Positions 37,794 through 47,232 of a DNA stretch of 64,000 nt are shown here, piece after piece. The notes beneath the pieces were generated by a model. The model had not been told where the DNA came from. It searched no databases and saw only the letters and a list, made by a program, of their open reading frames with translations. Every line of letters starts with the position of its first letter. The first letter of the stretch is position 1. A program made the translations under genes and the position numbers. Source of the DNA: Candidatus Bathyarchaeota archaeon (lineage in GTDB: Archaea; Thermoproteota; Bathyarchaeia; 40CM-2-53-6); the NCBI GenBank assembly GCA_005888635.1, contig VBAW01000016.1, positions 62,001-126,000 on the forward strand. The letters are read 5' to 3'.

Positions 37794-39221
37794 CTAGGAG
37801 AAGAACAGCCTTGTCTCTCCCATTGTCCGGACGTCTAGGGCCTCAATGTCGACCATCAGGGGAAGGTCGTGGACAACGTTACCCAGAAGTAAGCATCTTC
37901 TCGCCGGTGTTCCTCTGATTAGCGACCGAATTGTCTCACTGTCCGACTTTGCGACTTTGCCGATTGTTTCGATGTCGTGATCGTTGGTGAAGTTGAAGAT
38001 GAATACGTTGTCGGCTTGTCGGTAGATGGTCTCCTGGACGGTGTCGGGCTGGTTGGTGATGAAAGTCGTGAAGAGCCCGATGTGCCGCATCCGTGTTATG
38101 ATGTCGTCCCAATATGTGTCTTTGAGGTAGAGGTGCGCTTCTTCCGCGAAGAGGAAGGCCGCTCGAAGCCAGTTCGAAGACAGAATCTTCGTCAGTTCAC
38201 CCAAGAAGATCTCGACGATTATTCGTCGGACAGTGTGGCTCTGGTTCTTCAAGTTGACAACGAGGATTCCTCCGCCATCGATCGCGTGCAGGATCTTTTC
38301 CTCAGTTAGAGGGTTGGTTTCGTCGTAGAAGAGTCCGGATTCCAGTAGCACTTGTAGCCGTGAGATGAGTGCTTCTCTAACGCTTTCATGGCAGCTCCAT
38401 GACTGGACGGTCTGAGTCAGATTGGGTAGAGTCAAATCACCCTTTGATTCTAGGTCTCGCCAGATCGTGCTGAATACTTTCGAAGAGGTTGCAGGCAGGT
38501 CAAGGGCATTGCTTAGGACGCCTGCCATCGTTCGGAACCCAAGCTTGGCAAGCGCGAAGTTGATCCCGCTACGAGGGGCAAGGACCGTCAGTCTCGAAGT
38601 GGATAAGCGGCCGTCTCTGGACTTGTGGAGGTTGACGTATTCGCCGTTCACATCTAGAACGATGCAAGGTGCTCCAAGTCCGGCCATTGATAGGAGTAGA
38701 AGCTTTGCGAGGTGGGACTTACCCGTTCCTTTGCGCCCCGTGATGATGTTTAGGCTACCATCAAGGCCGCCTGCGTCGATCTGGACAGGGTCGCCATCGT
38801 TGTGGCCGACCGTCAGTGGCCTCTTTCCGCCGTTCATGATCAGGCGGTTGATCGGATAGGCGCGTATGCGGGAAGAGGTTCGAGAGGGAAGCCAGGATGT
38901 GGTGGGCGAGAGGTCCTTTTCTCCAGTGATTGTTCCTCTTATCTTGCAGACTGCCAGCCGCGTGTCTTTCAATGCGTCTACCTCGCTGGAAATGTTGAGC
39001 GGGTCCATGTCCTCTCCAGACAGCTCGCCGTCGGTCATCACGTCTCGGAGGATGTCTTCCAGAATTCCAGGCACGTTCGCGTATTGTAGATCGATTACTT
39101 GGACGAGTAGTCCCTTTGCCAATCCAGGATCTTCAATCAGCAAATAGTCCCCTCGCTGGACATGCTCGTCAGGAAACGCGATTAGCTGGACTTGATCGCC
39201 CTCTTTCCGGTAGATTCGCAC
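37794..39221 (-). CDS. herA: HerA-family DNA translocase/helicase
   Basis: GSLNIITGRKGTGKSHLAKLLLL, LFAEEAHLYLKDTYWDDIITRMRHIGLFTTFITNQP, next to NurA. Confidence 0.9.
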   Translation of the reverse strand: MRIYRKEGDQVQLIAFPDEHVQRGDYLLIEDPGLAKGLLVQVIDLQYANVPGILEDILRDVMTDGELSGEDMDPLNISSEVDALKDTRLAVCKIRGTITGEKDLSPTTSWLPSRTSSRIRAYPINRLIMNGGKRPLTVGHNDGDPVQIDAGGLDGSLNIITGRKGTGKSHLAKLLLLSMAGLGAPCIVLDVNGEYVNLHKSRDGRLSTSRLTVLAPRSGINFALAKLGFRTMAGVLSNALDLPATSSKVFSTIWRDLESKGDLTLPNLTQTVQSWSCHESVREALISRLQVLLESGLFYDETNPLTEEKILHAIDGGGILVVNLKNQSHTVRRIIVEIFLGELTKILSSNWLRAAFLFAEEAHLYLKDTYWDDIITRMRHIGLFTTFITNQPDTVQETIYRQADNVFIFNFTNDHDIETIGKVAKSDSETIRSLIRGTPARRCLLLGNVVHDLPLMVDIEALDVRTMGETRLFFS

Positions 39222-39223
39222 GG

Positions 39224-40330
39224 CTAGGCCACATACCTGCTTGTGCCAAAGGGTCCGAAAAGTGATCGTCGCAGGCTGGGACGGGACTGTAATGTGATGT
39301 GGTGGTTGGATGCGACGAATCGTTGGACGGCGAGAATCTCGTTTGCTGTAAAGGTGCTGAAAATGTGCGCGATTCTCAGAGTCTCTGGATAACCGTGAAA
39401 GATAACATCGGTGCCAGCTAGTCTTTCAAGTGCTTGTTGGGCTTCTTCCTGGCTCGACTCTCGATCAATGTCTGTTCTGAAGAGGAATCCGTCACTGGAT
39501 AGTTTTGCTACATACACTCTGCCAAGGAACCTAACGGGGTAGGGCGGGTATTCGCTTTCGACTAGGGAGCTGATGTCGATCTGGTGCGGTGTGTCCTTGT
39601 CGTTTGTGAGTCCGAGGATATTTCTTCCCCCGACAGTCAGCTGAGTGGCTTTGGAAATCCCGATTACGATGGAATTATTTTGACGGGCCGTGGCTAGAAT
39701 CTTGTTGACGCGGGCCGCGGGGTTGTCGGGAGTGCCTGCGGTTAGAGATCCATCGATGAGGAGTATTCCGTCTTTGAGTGATTCTGACAAGACCTCCTGA
39801 ACCCAGCGTTCGACGTGGTTCCGGAGTCGCGTCAGGACCCTGAGGGTCTTCAGTGATAATCCGCCGAAGGCTCGGGACTCGTCTTCGCGGTACTGACTTA
39901 CATCTTCAGAGTTTGGAACATGAAAAAGTAGCGGACCCCATCTGGTATACAGAATCTTGCTCTGTTGCCTCCAGACCCCGACTGCTCGGATGGCGAAAAT
40001 CATCCCATTCTCGGTCTCGCCAATCTTGACGCTGGACGCGTCGCAGGCAACTACCGGGACGAACTCTTTGTTGGGGTTGATTGGGTAGCGCTTTAGTCCG
40101 GATGAGGTTATGGAGCCTCCAATTTCGAGTCTCTCTTCAGAGTCGGCGTCGTCAACCCCCATCTCCACGAGCGAGACTGGTCGTGGATTGAACTTTGATC
40201 CTTGGAGGGACTGCATTGACCGGGTGGAGAGCTCTACCAAGGAATCTGGGATGGAGGGTAGTCCGATGACCTCCGGTATGCTTTTTATTTGCTGAAGAGG
40301 TTCAGTGGTCTCTTGGGTGCGGTGGAGCAA
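39224..40330 (-). CDS. nurA: NurA nuclease
   Basis: VVACDASSVKIGETENGMIFAIRAV, ILLIDGSLTAGTPDN, adjacency to HerA. Confidence 0.85.
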   Translation of the reverse strand: MLHRTQETTEPLQQIKSIPEVIGLPSIPDSLVELSTRSMQSLQGSKFNPRPVSLVEMGVDDADSEERLEIGGSITSSGLKRYPINPNKEFVPVVACDASSVKIGETENGMIFAIRAVGVWRQQSKILYTRWGPLLFHVPNSEDVSQYREDESRAFGGLSLKTLRVLTRLRNHVERWVQEVLSESLKDGILLIDGSLTAGTPDNPAARVNKILATARQNNSIVIGISKATQLTVGGRNILGLTNDKDTPHQIDISSLVESEYPPYPVRFLGRVYVAKLSSDGFLFRTDIDRESSQEEAQQALERLAGTDVIFHGYPETLRIAHIFSTFTANEILAVQRFVASNHHITLQSRPSLRRSLFGPFGTSRYVA

Positions 40331-40397
40331 GGTTAGATTTCCCCAGTTTCAGGCGGGAAAGCCCCCTTTCCCGTCTGTCCCCGCACCCGTTTCCATA

Positions 40398-40934
40398 TCA
40401 TCCTGATGTAGTCACCGTTTTCTCGGCGGGTGATGAGGCTGCTCTGGCGGTGAGGCCCTTTGCGATCTCGTGGGCTTTCCGTATTCCTTGCATGCTGAGC
40501 TTGTAGGCTCCGTCGTTTGTTCTGTCGATGAGTCCGGTTTTTGTCATCATTGCCAGAGTGTTCCGGACTGTCTTCACTGCTTTTCCGATTGCTCGGCTGA
40601 TGGCTTCGGGGTCCATCTCTACATTGGGCCGGGTGCCGACCGCGTGAGCGACTCTGGCTGCTAGGAGTACCATGGCGATGGAGTTTTCAGCTGACATTTC
40701 CGGTTTTAGCAGGACGGCTTCTCCTTCTGGGGTCAGCTGGACTGCGCTGGACAGATCATCAACCATCGACGAGTAGTCTGGTGAGAAGGTCAGCTTGGAT
40801 GCTAGTGAGTAGTTTGGCAGGACTTTGGCCGCGAATTGCATGACTTCACGAACAACGGTTTCTAAGTCTCCTTCGGCTGTGTGTTTGATGTCTCCCCACT
40901 CTATCTGAACTTTGATCTTGGGTTGTTCTGGCAA
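40398..40934 (-). CDS. wHTH DNA-binding protein (paralog 1)
   Basis: C-terminal wHTH (ISRAIGKAVKTVRNTLAMMTKTGLIDRTNDGAYKL). Confidence 0.6.
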   Translation of the reverse strand: MPEQPKIKVQIEWGDIKHTAEGDLETVVREVMQFAAKVLPNYSLASKLTFSPDYSSMVDDLSSAVQLTPEGEAVLLKPEMSAENSIAMVLLAARVAHAVGTRPNVEMDPEAISRAIGKAVKTVRNTLAMMTKTGLIDRTNDGAYKLSMQGIRKAHEIAKGLTARAASSPAEKTVTTSG

Positions 40935-40940
40935 TTTTTC

Positions 40941-41489
40941 TTACCTCTCCGGAAGCTGCGCAACCCGCGGCATCAGGTTCTTGATGACGACTCTAGTACC
41001 CATTGTCGTGAGTCGGTAGGAGCCTTTGCCGACTCGCTCGACGAGTTGTTCGTTGCAGAGTTCGCTAAGCCTTCCAGCTACAGTGCCTGTTGAACGTCCA
41101 GTAGTCTTAGTGATCTCGTCCAGTGACAGAGTATCGCTCTCTTTCTTGCCCATTTGATGTTGCAGGCGTGATCCTGCGAGGTGGATCATCATGAGTTCCT
41201 TGTCTTTGAGTTCCCTCAGGTCCTTCAGAACGACCAGGCCTTCTGGTGAAACCGCAAGCACTCCTGTGCAGCTCTGAAGGAACTCCGCCGCATCCACAGA
41301 CAGTACAAGCTTGGAGACTAGCTCAATCGAAGGGTAGATCTTGGAGAAGTAGGTGAGTAGTTCTCTTAGAACCGTTTCTGGACTGCCGATGATTCGATTC
41401 TCGACCCCGGAGTGTTTTAGGATGACTTCAATCGCGGCTGCCGCATCCTCGGAGTTCGGCTTTCGTTCAAGGACCTCTAAACCAGACAT
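40941..41489 (-). CDS. wHTH DNA-binding protein (paralog 2)
   Basis: same architecture; LDEITKTTGRSTGTVAGRLSELCNEQLVERVGKGSYRL. Confidence 0.6.
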   Translation of the reverse strand: MSGLEVLERKPNSEDAAAAIEVILKHSGVENRIIGSPETVLRELLTYFSKIYPSIELVSKLVLSVDAAEFLQSCTGVLAVSPEGLVVLKDLRELKDKELMMIHLAGSRLQHQMGKKESDTLSLDEITKTTGRSTGTVAGRLSELCNEQLVERVGKGSYRLTTMGTRVVIKNLMPRVAQLPER

Positions 41490-41731
41490 TATTCTTCTTG
41501 CCCACGATGTTCACAGAGTTGAGATATAACGCTTTTCTGTCCCGAAGACGACTCGACAAGGTGTTACTCTCAGACTTGGGAATGAAAGTGAAAGTATTTC
41601 GGCTCAAGATAGAAGTCGGGCTGAACTACAAGGTGTTACTCGTAGCCGAACATGGAATCTGCTAAGATGACCGGTAATTCCGGGACCGAACCTTCATCTA
41701 TCTCCCATAGATTTCTTCGAACCGCACTGGC

Positions 41732-41980
41732 ATGGACTACAATGAGCTGAAAATACAGGTCCTGAGCCTCTTCGAAGCCTCGGGCGAATTGGATAGCCAG
41801 AGGGTCCGTAGCCTACTATCGGGCATGAAGGTCGAACTGTCTGACAAGGCTGTAGAGATGGCTCTTTTGCGATATTCGAGACAGGGTCTACTCGCGAGGA
41901 CCAGGCGGTCCGGGAGATTCCACTATAGAATGACTGAGAAAGGACGGGCCCGCAGAACCTGGTTATCCAAGACTAGGTAA
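41732..41980 (+). CDS. small wHTH protein
   Basis: 82 aa ORF with wHTH pattern. Confidence 0.5.
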   Translation: MDYNELKIQVLSLFEASGELDSQRVRSLLSGMKVELSDKAVEMALLRYSRQGLLARTRRSGRFHYRMTEKGRARRTWLSKTR

Positions 41981-42473
41981 TCTTCTGGAGGCGGGGGAGG
42001 ATGTCGTTCTGGATCCACTGGACCCCCGCGCCTGAGAGTACATAGTTTCCTCGTTCTGTTATCACCTTGCCTTCTCGTCGCAATTCACTGATTCTGGCTC
42101 TGACGATACTCTCACCGGTAGTCTTCCACGAAGAACTCAGCAGAGAACTGAGATCATCGTCTCCCAATGGCTTGGGGTGCATGGAGAACATCACCAGTGA
42201 TATGGCTTCTTTCGCGGAGAGGGTATCTACGGGAACCGTGAGATGAGGTTTCCCTTCGGAAGTAAACTCGACGATGCCCGCGATACCCACTGACTGTTCC
42301 GGAGCGTTAGTTGGACTGGCTGAGAGCTGAGGTGTAATTGAAAAGTTGCCTGTGGGTCCGAGTGTCTTCTCAAGATCCTCAAACTGTTCTCTGACGTAGT
42401 CGTGATCTCCTTCAAGCTCGACTTCAAAATCCCCTTTTCGGATTCTGAACCTCAGCCTCTTCTCTGAAGACAA
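41973..42473 (-). CDS. wHTH DNA-binding protein (paralog 3)
   Basis: RFRIRKGDFEVELEGDHDYVREQFEDLEKTLG plus C-terminal wHTH, similar layout to paralogs 1 and 2. Confidence 0.6.
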   Translation of the reverse strand: MSSEKRLRFRIRKGDFEVELEGDHDYVREQFEDLEKTLGPTGNFSITPQLSASPTNAPEQSVGIAGIVEFTSEGKPHLTVPVDTLSAKEAISLVMFSMHPKPLGDDDLSSLLSSSWKTTGESIVRARISELRREGKVITERGNYVLSGAGVQWIQNDILPRLQKIT

Positions 42474-42593
42474 GACCTAGCGTGTCCTCTCTACGGTTCT
42501 AATTAGGGTTTATCGAATCTTAGACTAATAATGGCGGAGAGAGTCGAAGACATTTGAATATGAGCCGCCTCGGACCTCACCGAGCGAACGCCT

Positions 42594-43100
42594 TTGGTCG
42601 ATACAGTGATTTTCATCGGCGAACTAGCTGCGAGCATCGCGGCTTCTTGGCTAATTTCGGAGATACTGATCAGGCTCATCACAAGAGGTGCCAAGAGAGC
42701 GGGGGCATCCGCGGATCTGATCAGGAGTGTTCGCGAGGGGCTCAGCATTCTCTGGGGTGTCTTTGTGGCCGTATGGCTTGTCAGCGTCACCGGCATAGGG
42801 TCAATGTTTTCTTTCTTGACACTCTCTGGAATAGTAGGATTAGCCATCTCCCTGGCGTTACAGAATACTCTGACCAACATAATTTCAGGTATCCTAATAC
42901 TATCTGATGGGGTCCTGCGACTCCACGATTCGGTCGAGTATGGCGGGGTGAGGGGGAGGGCCGTAAAGATAGGCTTGAGGGCGACTTGGGTCAAGACGGA
43001 CAGCGGCGATATCGCGATAATAAGCAACAACTATCTCGCGAACGGTCCCTTGGTCAACTTCACTGCCCGCGAACGGCTTGAGAGGAAGCTGCGCTTATGA
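42594..43100 (+). CDS. MscS-family mechanosensitive channel (short)
   Basis: LSGIVGLAISLALQNTLTNIISGILILSDGVLRLHDSVEYGGVRGRAVKIGLRATWVKTDSGDIAIISNNYLANGPLVNF. Confidence 0.85.
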   Translation: MVDTVIFIGELAASIAASWLISEILIRLITRGAKRAGASADLIRSVREGLSILWGVFVAVWLVSVTGIGSMFSFLTLSGIVGLAISLALQNTLTNIISGILILSDGVLRLHDSVEYGGVRGRAVKIGLRATWVKTDSGDIAIISNNYLANGPLVNFTARERLERKLRL

Positions 43101-43254
43101 TCTCGTCAGGCCGCTCCCATATGCCAAACTTCTACATCCATACCCATCTTGTCCAACCCGCTCTGGTCGAACTTACAAGTTGTTCGAATAACTTACGCAG
43201 AGAAAAATATGGAGGGGACAAACGATTCGCCTGAGTCGTTCGCTCCGTTCTGTG

Positions 43255-45108
43255 CTACAGGTGACTTACCAGTGGGCCTGCTGTGGGTTTGGTCCGTGGG
43301 TGGCGACGGCCTGGAGTTGGACTTGGCTCTGAGAAGGGTAGCGTCTGGAGGAACTGGGGCACTTGCCTTGCGTGTGTCACCGCCTCGAAACCAGATGTTA
43401 GCTTGATCAATGTTGGTTCGCTGAAGGCTGTGCTGAAGAACGATATCCCTACTGGAACTCCGAATGTCATGCCCATTGGGACGTTGATGTTTGGATAGCC
43501 CACAATTGCTGGCGGTGACGAGCTGCCGACTACGAAGTGGTCGCCGTTGATCAGGTCTGTCGGCCACGACGGGTTATCCGTTGGGGCCACTATCGCGTCT
43601 AGATTGAATTCCTTCAAGAGCATGTCGATGCCCTCCGTGGCGCCAAACAGTATATCCGCTGCAATTGCCTGATTGTACGACATCCCCAAGGGTTGAGTTG
43701 CGTTCGGGTCCGAGCTGAAGGTCTCGGCCAGCTCGAAGATCTCCTGCCCAAAGAATGGCATTTCTTGAGTTGCATGAGCCGTGTTGAAGGCGACTAGGTC
43801 CGCGAGTGTCCCACTGGCCGTTGGCACACCCGTCCTGGTGGCAAGATAGTTCTGTATGTCGGTCTTGAAGTCGAAGAGTAGCACCGTGAATTCATTGAGC
43901 CCACTGAAAATGTCCGAGAAGTGTGGGAAGAACACGTCCACTAGAGTCGCACCCGCGTTCGACATAGCGGTCAATGACTGTTCGAACACTGCATCCAGCT
44001 TTGGACTGAATCCTTCAAAATCCCGGGAAACGCCGATTCTTGAGCCGTTTAGCCCGTTGGGGTTGACGAAGGCAGCATAGCTGGCCGGTAGCTTTGGTCG
44101 TTTTTGACCCTGCTTGCCTATCGGGCTTGTGCTTGTCGCGGGGTCTCGTGGGTCGGGTGTTCGCTGAGCGATCGCGTCAAGGACAATCGCTGCGTCAATT
44201 ACCGTCCGCGCGTGTGGACCCGCTGTGTCTTGGGTGTGTGATATCGGTATGATTCCTGCACGGCTGACCAGTCCGACAGTAGGTTTGATGCCCACTACGC
44301 CGTTATGGTTGGCGGGACAGACGATGCTCCCGTCCGTCTCCGTTCCTATGGAGACTGTGGCGAGGTTGCCCGATGCTGCTGCTCCTGATCCCGAGCTGGA
44401 TCCGCATGGGTTCCTGTCGATGGCGTAGGGCATGTTGCATTGGCCCCCGCGTCCGGACCAGCCGCTGGACGAGAAGAACGAGCGGAAGTTGGCCCATTCG
44501 CTCAGGTTCGTCTTCCCGAGAATTATGGCTCCAGCCTTTCTCAGATTCGCCGCGACCGTCGAGTCTTGGAGTGCTGGTGTGCCGACTAGTGCGAGGGAGC
44601 CCGCAGCGGTCTGCATCTGGTCATGCGTATCGAGGTTGTCTTTCAAGAGGATCGGTATTCCCATCATCGGACCTAGGATGGTTCCTGATTGACGCATCCG
44701 GTCGATTTGGCCGGCGATGTTGAGAGCGTCTGGGTTGACTTGAAGGATTGAGTTGAGTTGTGGGCCGTTCTGGTCGAGCGCTGTTATGCGGGACAGGTAA
44801 CTGTTAACGAGGGACTTGGCTGTTAGGGTTCCGGCTGCAAACATTGATTGTATCTGGGCGATGGTTATCTCCTCGATACTCGATGCGGGCCCAGTCTGAG
44901 GAAGCCTAGTCGGGGTTACGGTTTCTTGTCGGATTTCTGGGATTGACCCTAGGATTGTGGCTGAGCTGGCTGCGACTGCCGCTGCGACCGCGCCATATTT
45001 TAGAAATTCTCTTCGCGAAACCTTCTTCTCTGGTTTCTCTATTTCCTGGGCTGTCATGTCTGACATAGACCCATTCTCCGTAGAAAAGCCTCTACCGCGG
45101 TCGTTCAA
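43255..45108 (-). CDS. Tat-exported amidase (amidase signature family)
   Basis: SRREFLKYGAVAAAVAAS Tat signal; GIPILLKDNLDT, GSSSGSGAAASGNLATVSIGTETDGSI. Confidence 0.93.
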   Translation of the reverse strand: MNDRGRGFSTENGSMSDMTAQEIEKPEKKVSRREFLKYGAVAAAVAASSATILGSIPEIRQETVTPTRLPQTGPASSIEEITIAQIQSMFAAGTLTAKSLVNSYLSRITALDQNGPQLNSILQVNPDALNIAGQIDRMRQSGTILGPMMGIPILLKDNLDTHDQMQTAAGSLALVGTPALQDSTVAANLRKAGAIILGKTNLSEWANFRSFFSSSGWSGRGGQCNMPYAIDRNPCGSSSGSGAAASGNLATVSIGTETDGSIVCPANHNGVVGIKPTVGLVSRAGIIPISHTQDTAGPHARTVIDAAIVLDAIAQRTPDPRDPATSTSPIGKQGQKRPKLPASYAAFVNPNGLNGSRIGVSRDFEGFSPKLDAVFEQSLTAMSNAGATLVDVFFPHFSDIFSGLNEFTVLLFDFKTDIQNYLATRTGVPTASGTLADLVAFNTAHATQEMPFFGQEIFELAETFSSDPNATQPLGMSYNQAIAADILFGATEGIDMLLKEFNLDAIVAPTDNPSWPTDLINGDHFVVGSSSPPAIVGYPNINVPMGMTFGVPVGISFFSTAFSEPTLIKLTSGFEAVTHARQVPQFLQTLPFSEPSPTPGRRHPRTKPTAGPLVSHL

Positions 45109-45210
45109 TTATTAACAGTTTCTATGGAATGCTCGAAGAAGCTTGAGACTGAACTAACCATCTCGTCTAGGGACTGTCCACATCGCATGCACAAATCTGT
45201 ACGGAGGATC

Positions 45211-45636
45211 TCAGCTAGATAGAAGGTGGAGAACCTCTGTTGACGTCGAAAGGTCTCGGACCTTGCTCTCTATTTCGTCCCTAATCTTTCTCACTTCCCC
45301 TAACGGTTTACCTTTTGGATCTTCCAGATGCCATTCGATCAGCTTCTTTCGCATTTGAGCAATGATCGGTTTCGGACACGCTTCTTCGATGGAGCAGCCC
45401 ATTGTTACAACGAGACGTGCGTCTCGGATCAACTCGGGTGTAAGGATTTTCGGTTGATTGGAGGAGATGTCTATCCCACGTTCCCGCATCGCGTCTACGA
45501 CGGTCGGGTTGATCCGCGCAGAGGGTATCGTACCTGCGCTCCGCGCGTTCATCCCGTGCTTCTTAGCGAAGGCCTCGGCCATCTGGCTTCGTCCCGCGTT
45601 CTCAACACAGACAAACAGCACGGGACCCTTTGCCAA
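45211..45636 (-). CDS. arsC: arsenate reductase, LMW-PTP type
   Basis: VLFVCVENAGRSQMAEAFA P-loop, LVVTMGCSIEEACP. Confidence 0.9.
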   Translation of the reverse strand: MAKGPVLFVCVENAGRSQMAEAFAKKHGMNARSAGTIPSARINPTVVDAMRERGIDISSNQPKILTPELIRDARLVVTMGCSIEEACPKPIIAQMRKKLIEWHLEDPKGKPLGEVRKIRDEIESKVRDLSTSTEVLHLLSS

Positions 45637-46327
45637 GCTTGGATCGCTCTAAGAATCTGAAAGCAAGTCCGGCAATTAAACCCCCGGTCAAGGGTCCTAG
45701 CCAGTAAACGTAGAGATTTGTCAAATATCCTGACGCCAGCGCCGGACCGAGGCTTCGAGCCGGATTTAGCGACGCATTCGTTAGCGGACCCAGCGCGAGA
45801 ATAACCACGAACAAGGTCGACCCGATCAGCGCAGCCTCTCCCGGCTTCTTGTGAACTCGTAGTGAGGCCACGAATCCCGACATCGCCAGCACGAAGGTCC
45901 CTACAGCCTCCAAGAGCGTCCCAACCGGAAGGCTCACCGCGCTAGCTAGTTTCGTAGTGCCTAGGTCTGCTGGGGACCCGAATTGGCTGAAGATTAGTTT
46001 CACTGTAAACGCCCCGAGCAGTCCGCCTAGAACTTGGAATGAAATGTACGGGAGGAACATTTCTAGGGATGTTTTTCCAGCGATTGTGTGGGCGAGCGTA
46101 ACTGCTGGGTTGATGTGCGCCCCCGAAATTCTGCCGAATAGAAGGATGACAAGCGCAACTGTCGCTCCAAATGCGAATCCGATGATGAGGAGAGCCTCGA
46201 AAGTAGTGATACCTTGAGCTAGCGAGACAGCTGCAACGGTCCCAGGTCCGATAAGGACGAGAAGGTAGGTGCCTAGAAGCTCTGACAGACAGCGTGCCCT
46301 GCGGCTCGCATGAGGATGGGAGGACAA
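45602..46327 (-). CDS. aquaporin/MIP family channel
   Basis: two NPA motifs: GAHINPAVTLA and SLNPARSLGPAL. Confidence 0.92.
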   Translation of the reverse strand: MSSHPHASRRARCLSELLGTYLLVLIGPGTVAAVSLAQGITTFEALLIIGFAFGATVALVILLFGRISGAHINPAVTLAHTIAGKTSLEMFLPYISFQVLGGLLGAFTVKLIFSQFGSPADLGTTKLASAVSLPVGTLLEAVGTFVLAMSGFVASLRVHKKPGEAALIGSTLFVVILALGPLTNASLNPARSLGPALASGYLTNLYVYWLGPLTGGLIAGLAFRFLERSKLGKGSRAVCLC

Positions 46328-46448
46328 CAGTGGAATGTTGCAGTTTTGAGGCCCGTGTCTAAACTCTTCCTCGGAGTGAAGGGGCTCAAACGTCTTCGGA
46401 TCTAGAATCGTAAGATAGATGAACCCAGAGGTAGACGCGGGGGCTCGT

Positions 46449-46566
46449 GCGGCCGTAGTCTAGCCTGGTCTAGGACATAGCATCGGGGCGTCTAGTGGGC
46501 TTCCAACCCAACGACCCGGGAGACCATCAGTTCGGTGGTCCGGGAATTCAAATCCCGGCGGCCGCA
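46449..46566 (+). tRNA. tRNA-Gly(TCC) with two introns at noncanonical positions (46479-46495 and 46521-46546)
   Basis: GCGGCCG/CGGCCGC acceptor, encoded CCA 46567-46569; removing the two segments gives a 75-nt cloverleaf GCGGCCGTAGTCTAGCCTGGTCTAGGACATTGGGCTTCCAACCCAACGACCCGGGTTCAAATCCCGGCGGCCGCA. Confidence 0.93.
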
Positions 46567-46984
46567 CCAAGAAACCGCTCTCGGACCCCGGGCGGTTTCG
46601 GTGGTTTGTGTCGCGAGGGTCAACTGCTTTTGAGATTTTTCGGCGAGGGTCTCTGTCAGGTGAAACTGATCTCGGCGAGTCTTGCAATTCGGGGCGCAGA
46701 ATGGAACCGTCAACCGTTTTTCTGATAGCGGATTAAGCGTAGAGCTCAGCGTGAATATCTCGCGACCTCAAATCGCCTGCCCCGATTCCGGATCCAAGCA
46801 TGATCCGGGCTTGTTCCGTTACAAAAGAAACAATCTGCGAATTTTGATTCTACAAAGACCCAAGTCGGGAAGGATTTACCATTCGTTAATTCCCTCGCAG
46901 AGTCGAGTTTCGTGTCGCGAGGAGCAAGTGCAATTGGAATTTCTTGAATGGTAACGGGGTTTGGTAACCGTGAATGGTAACATT

Positions 46985-47205
46985 GCAGAAGAACTGCGCT
47001 AGTGAGATCATCTAGGGTCGAAAGAGAAGCGTCTTGATCCTCTTTGATCTTGGCGAGTTCACTGTCAGTCGTGAGAACTGTGGCTTTGAGTCGTTTTGCC
47101 GCTGCTAGGACGTAACAGTCGACAAGTGAGAGGTCTGGACGCCTGCGCTTTTTCCAGCCCTGCCACGCGGGCGAGTTCCGGGTCCGTCTCTTGCCGACCT
47201 GTACT
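46985..47205 (-). pseudogene. decayed PIN-domain (VapC-like) gene
   Basis: minus-strand PDLSLVDCYVLAAAKRLKATVLTTDSELAKIKEDQDA = PIN C-terminal half; N-terminal half missing/frameshifted. Confidence 0.6.
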
Positions 47206-47232
47206 TTCTGCTAGAAGCTAGACCATTGCTGG

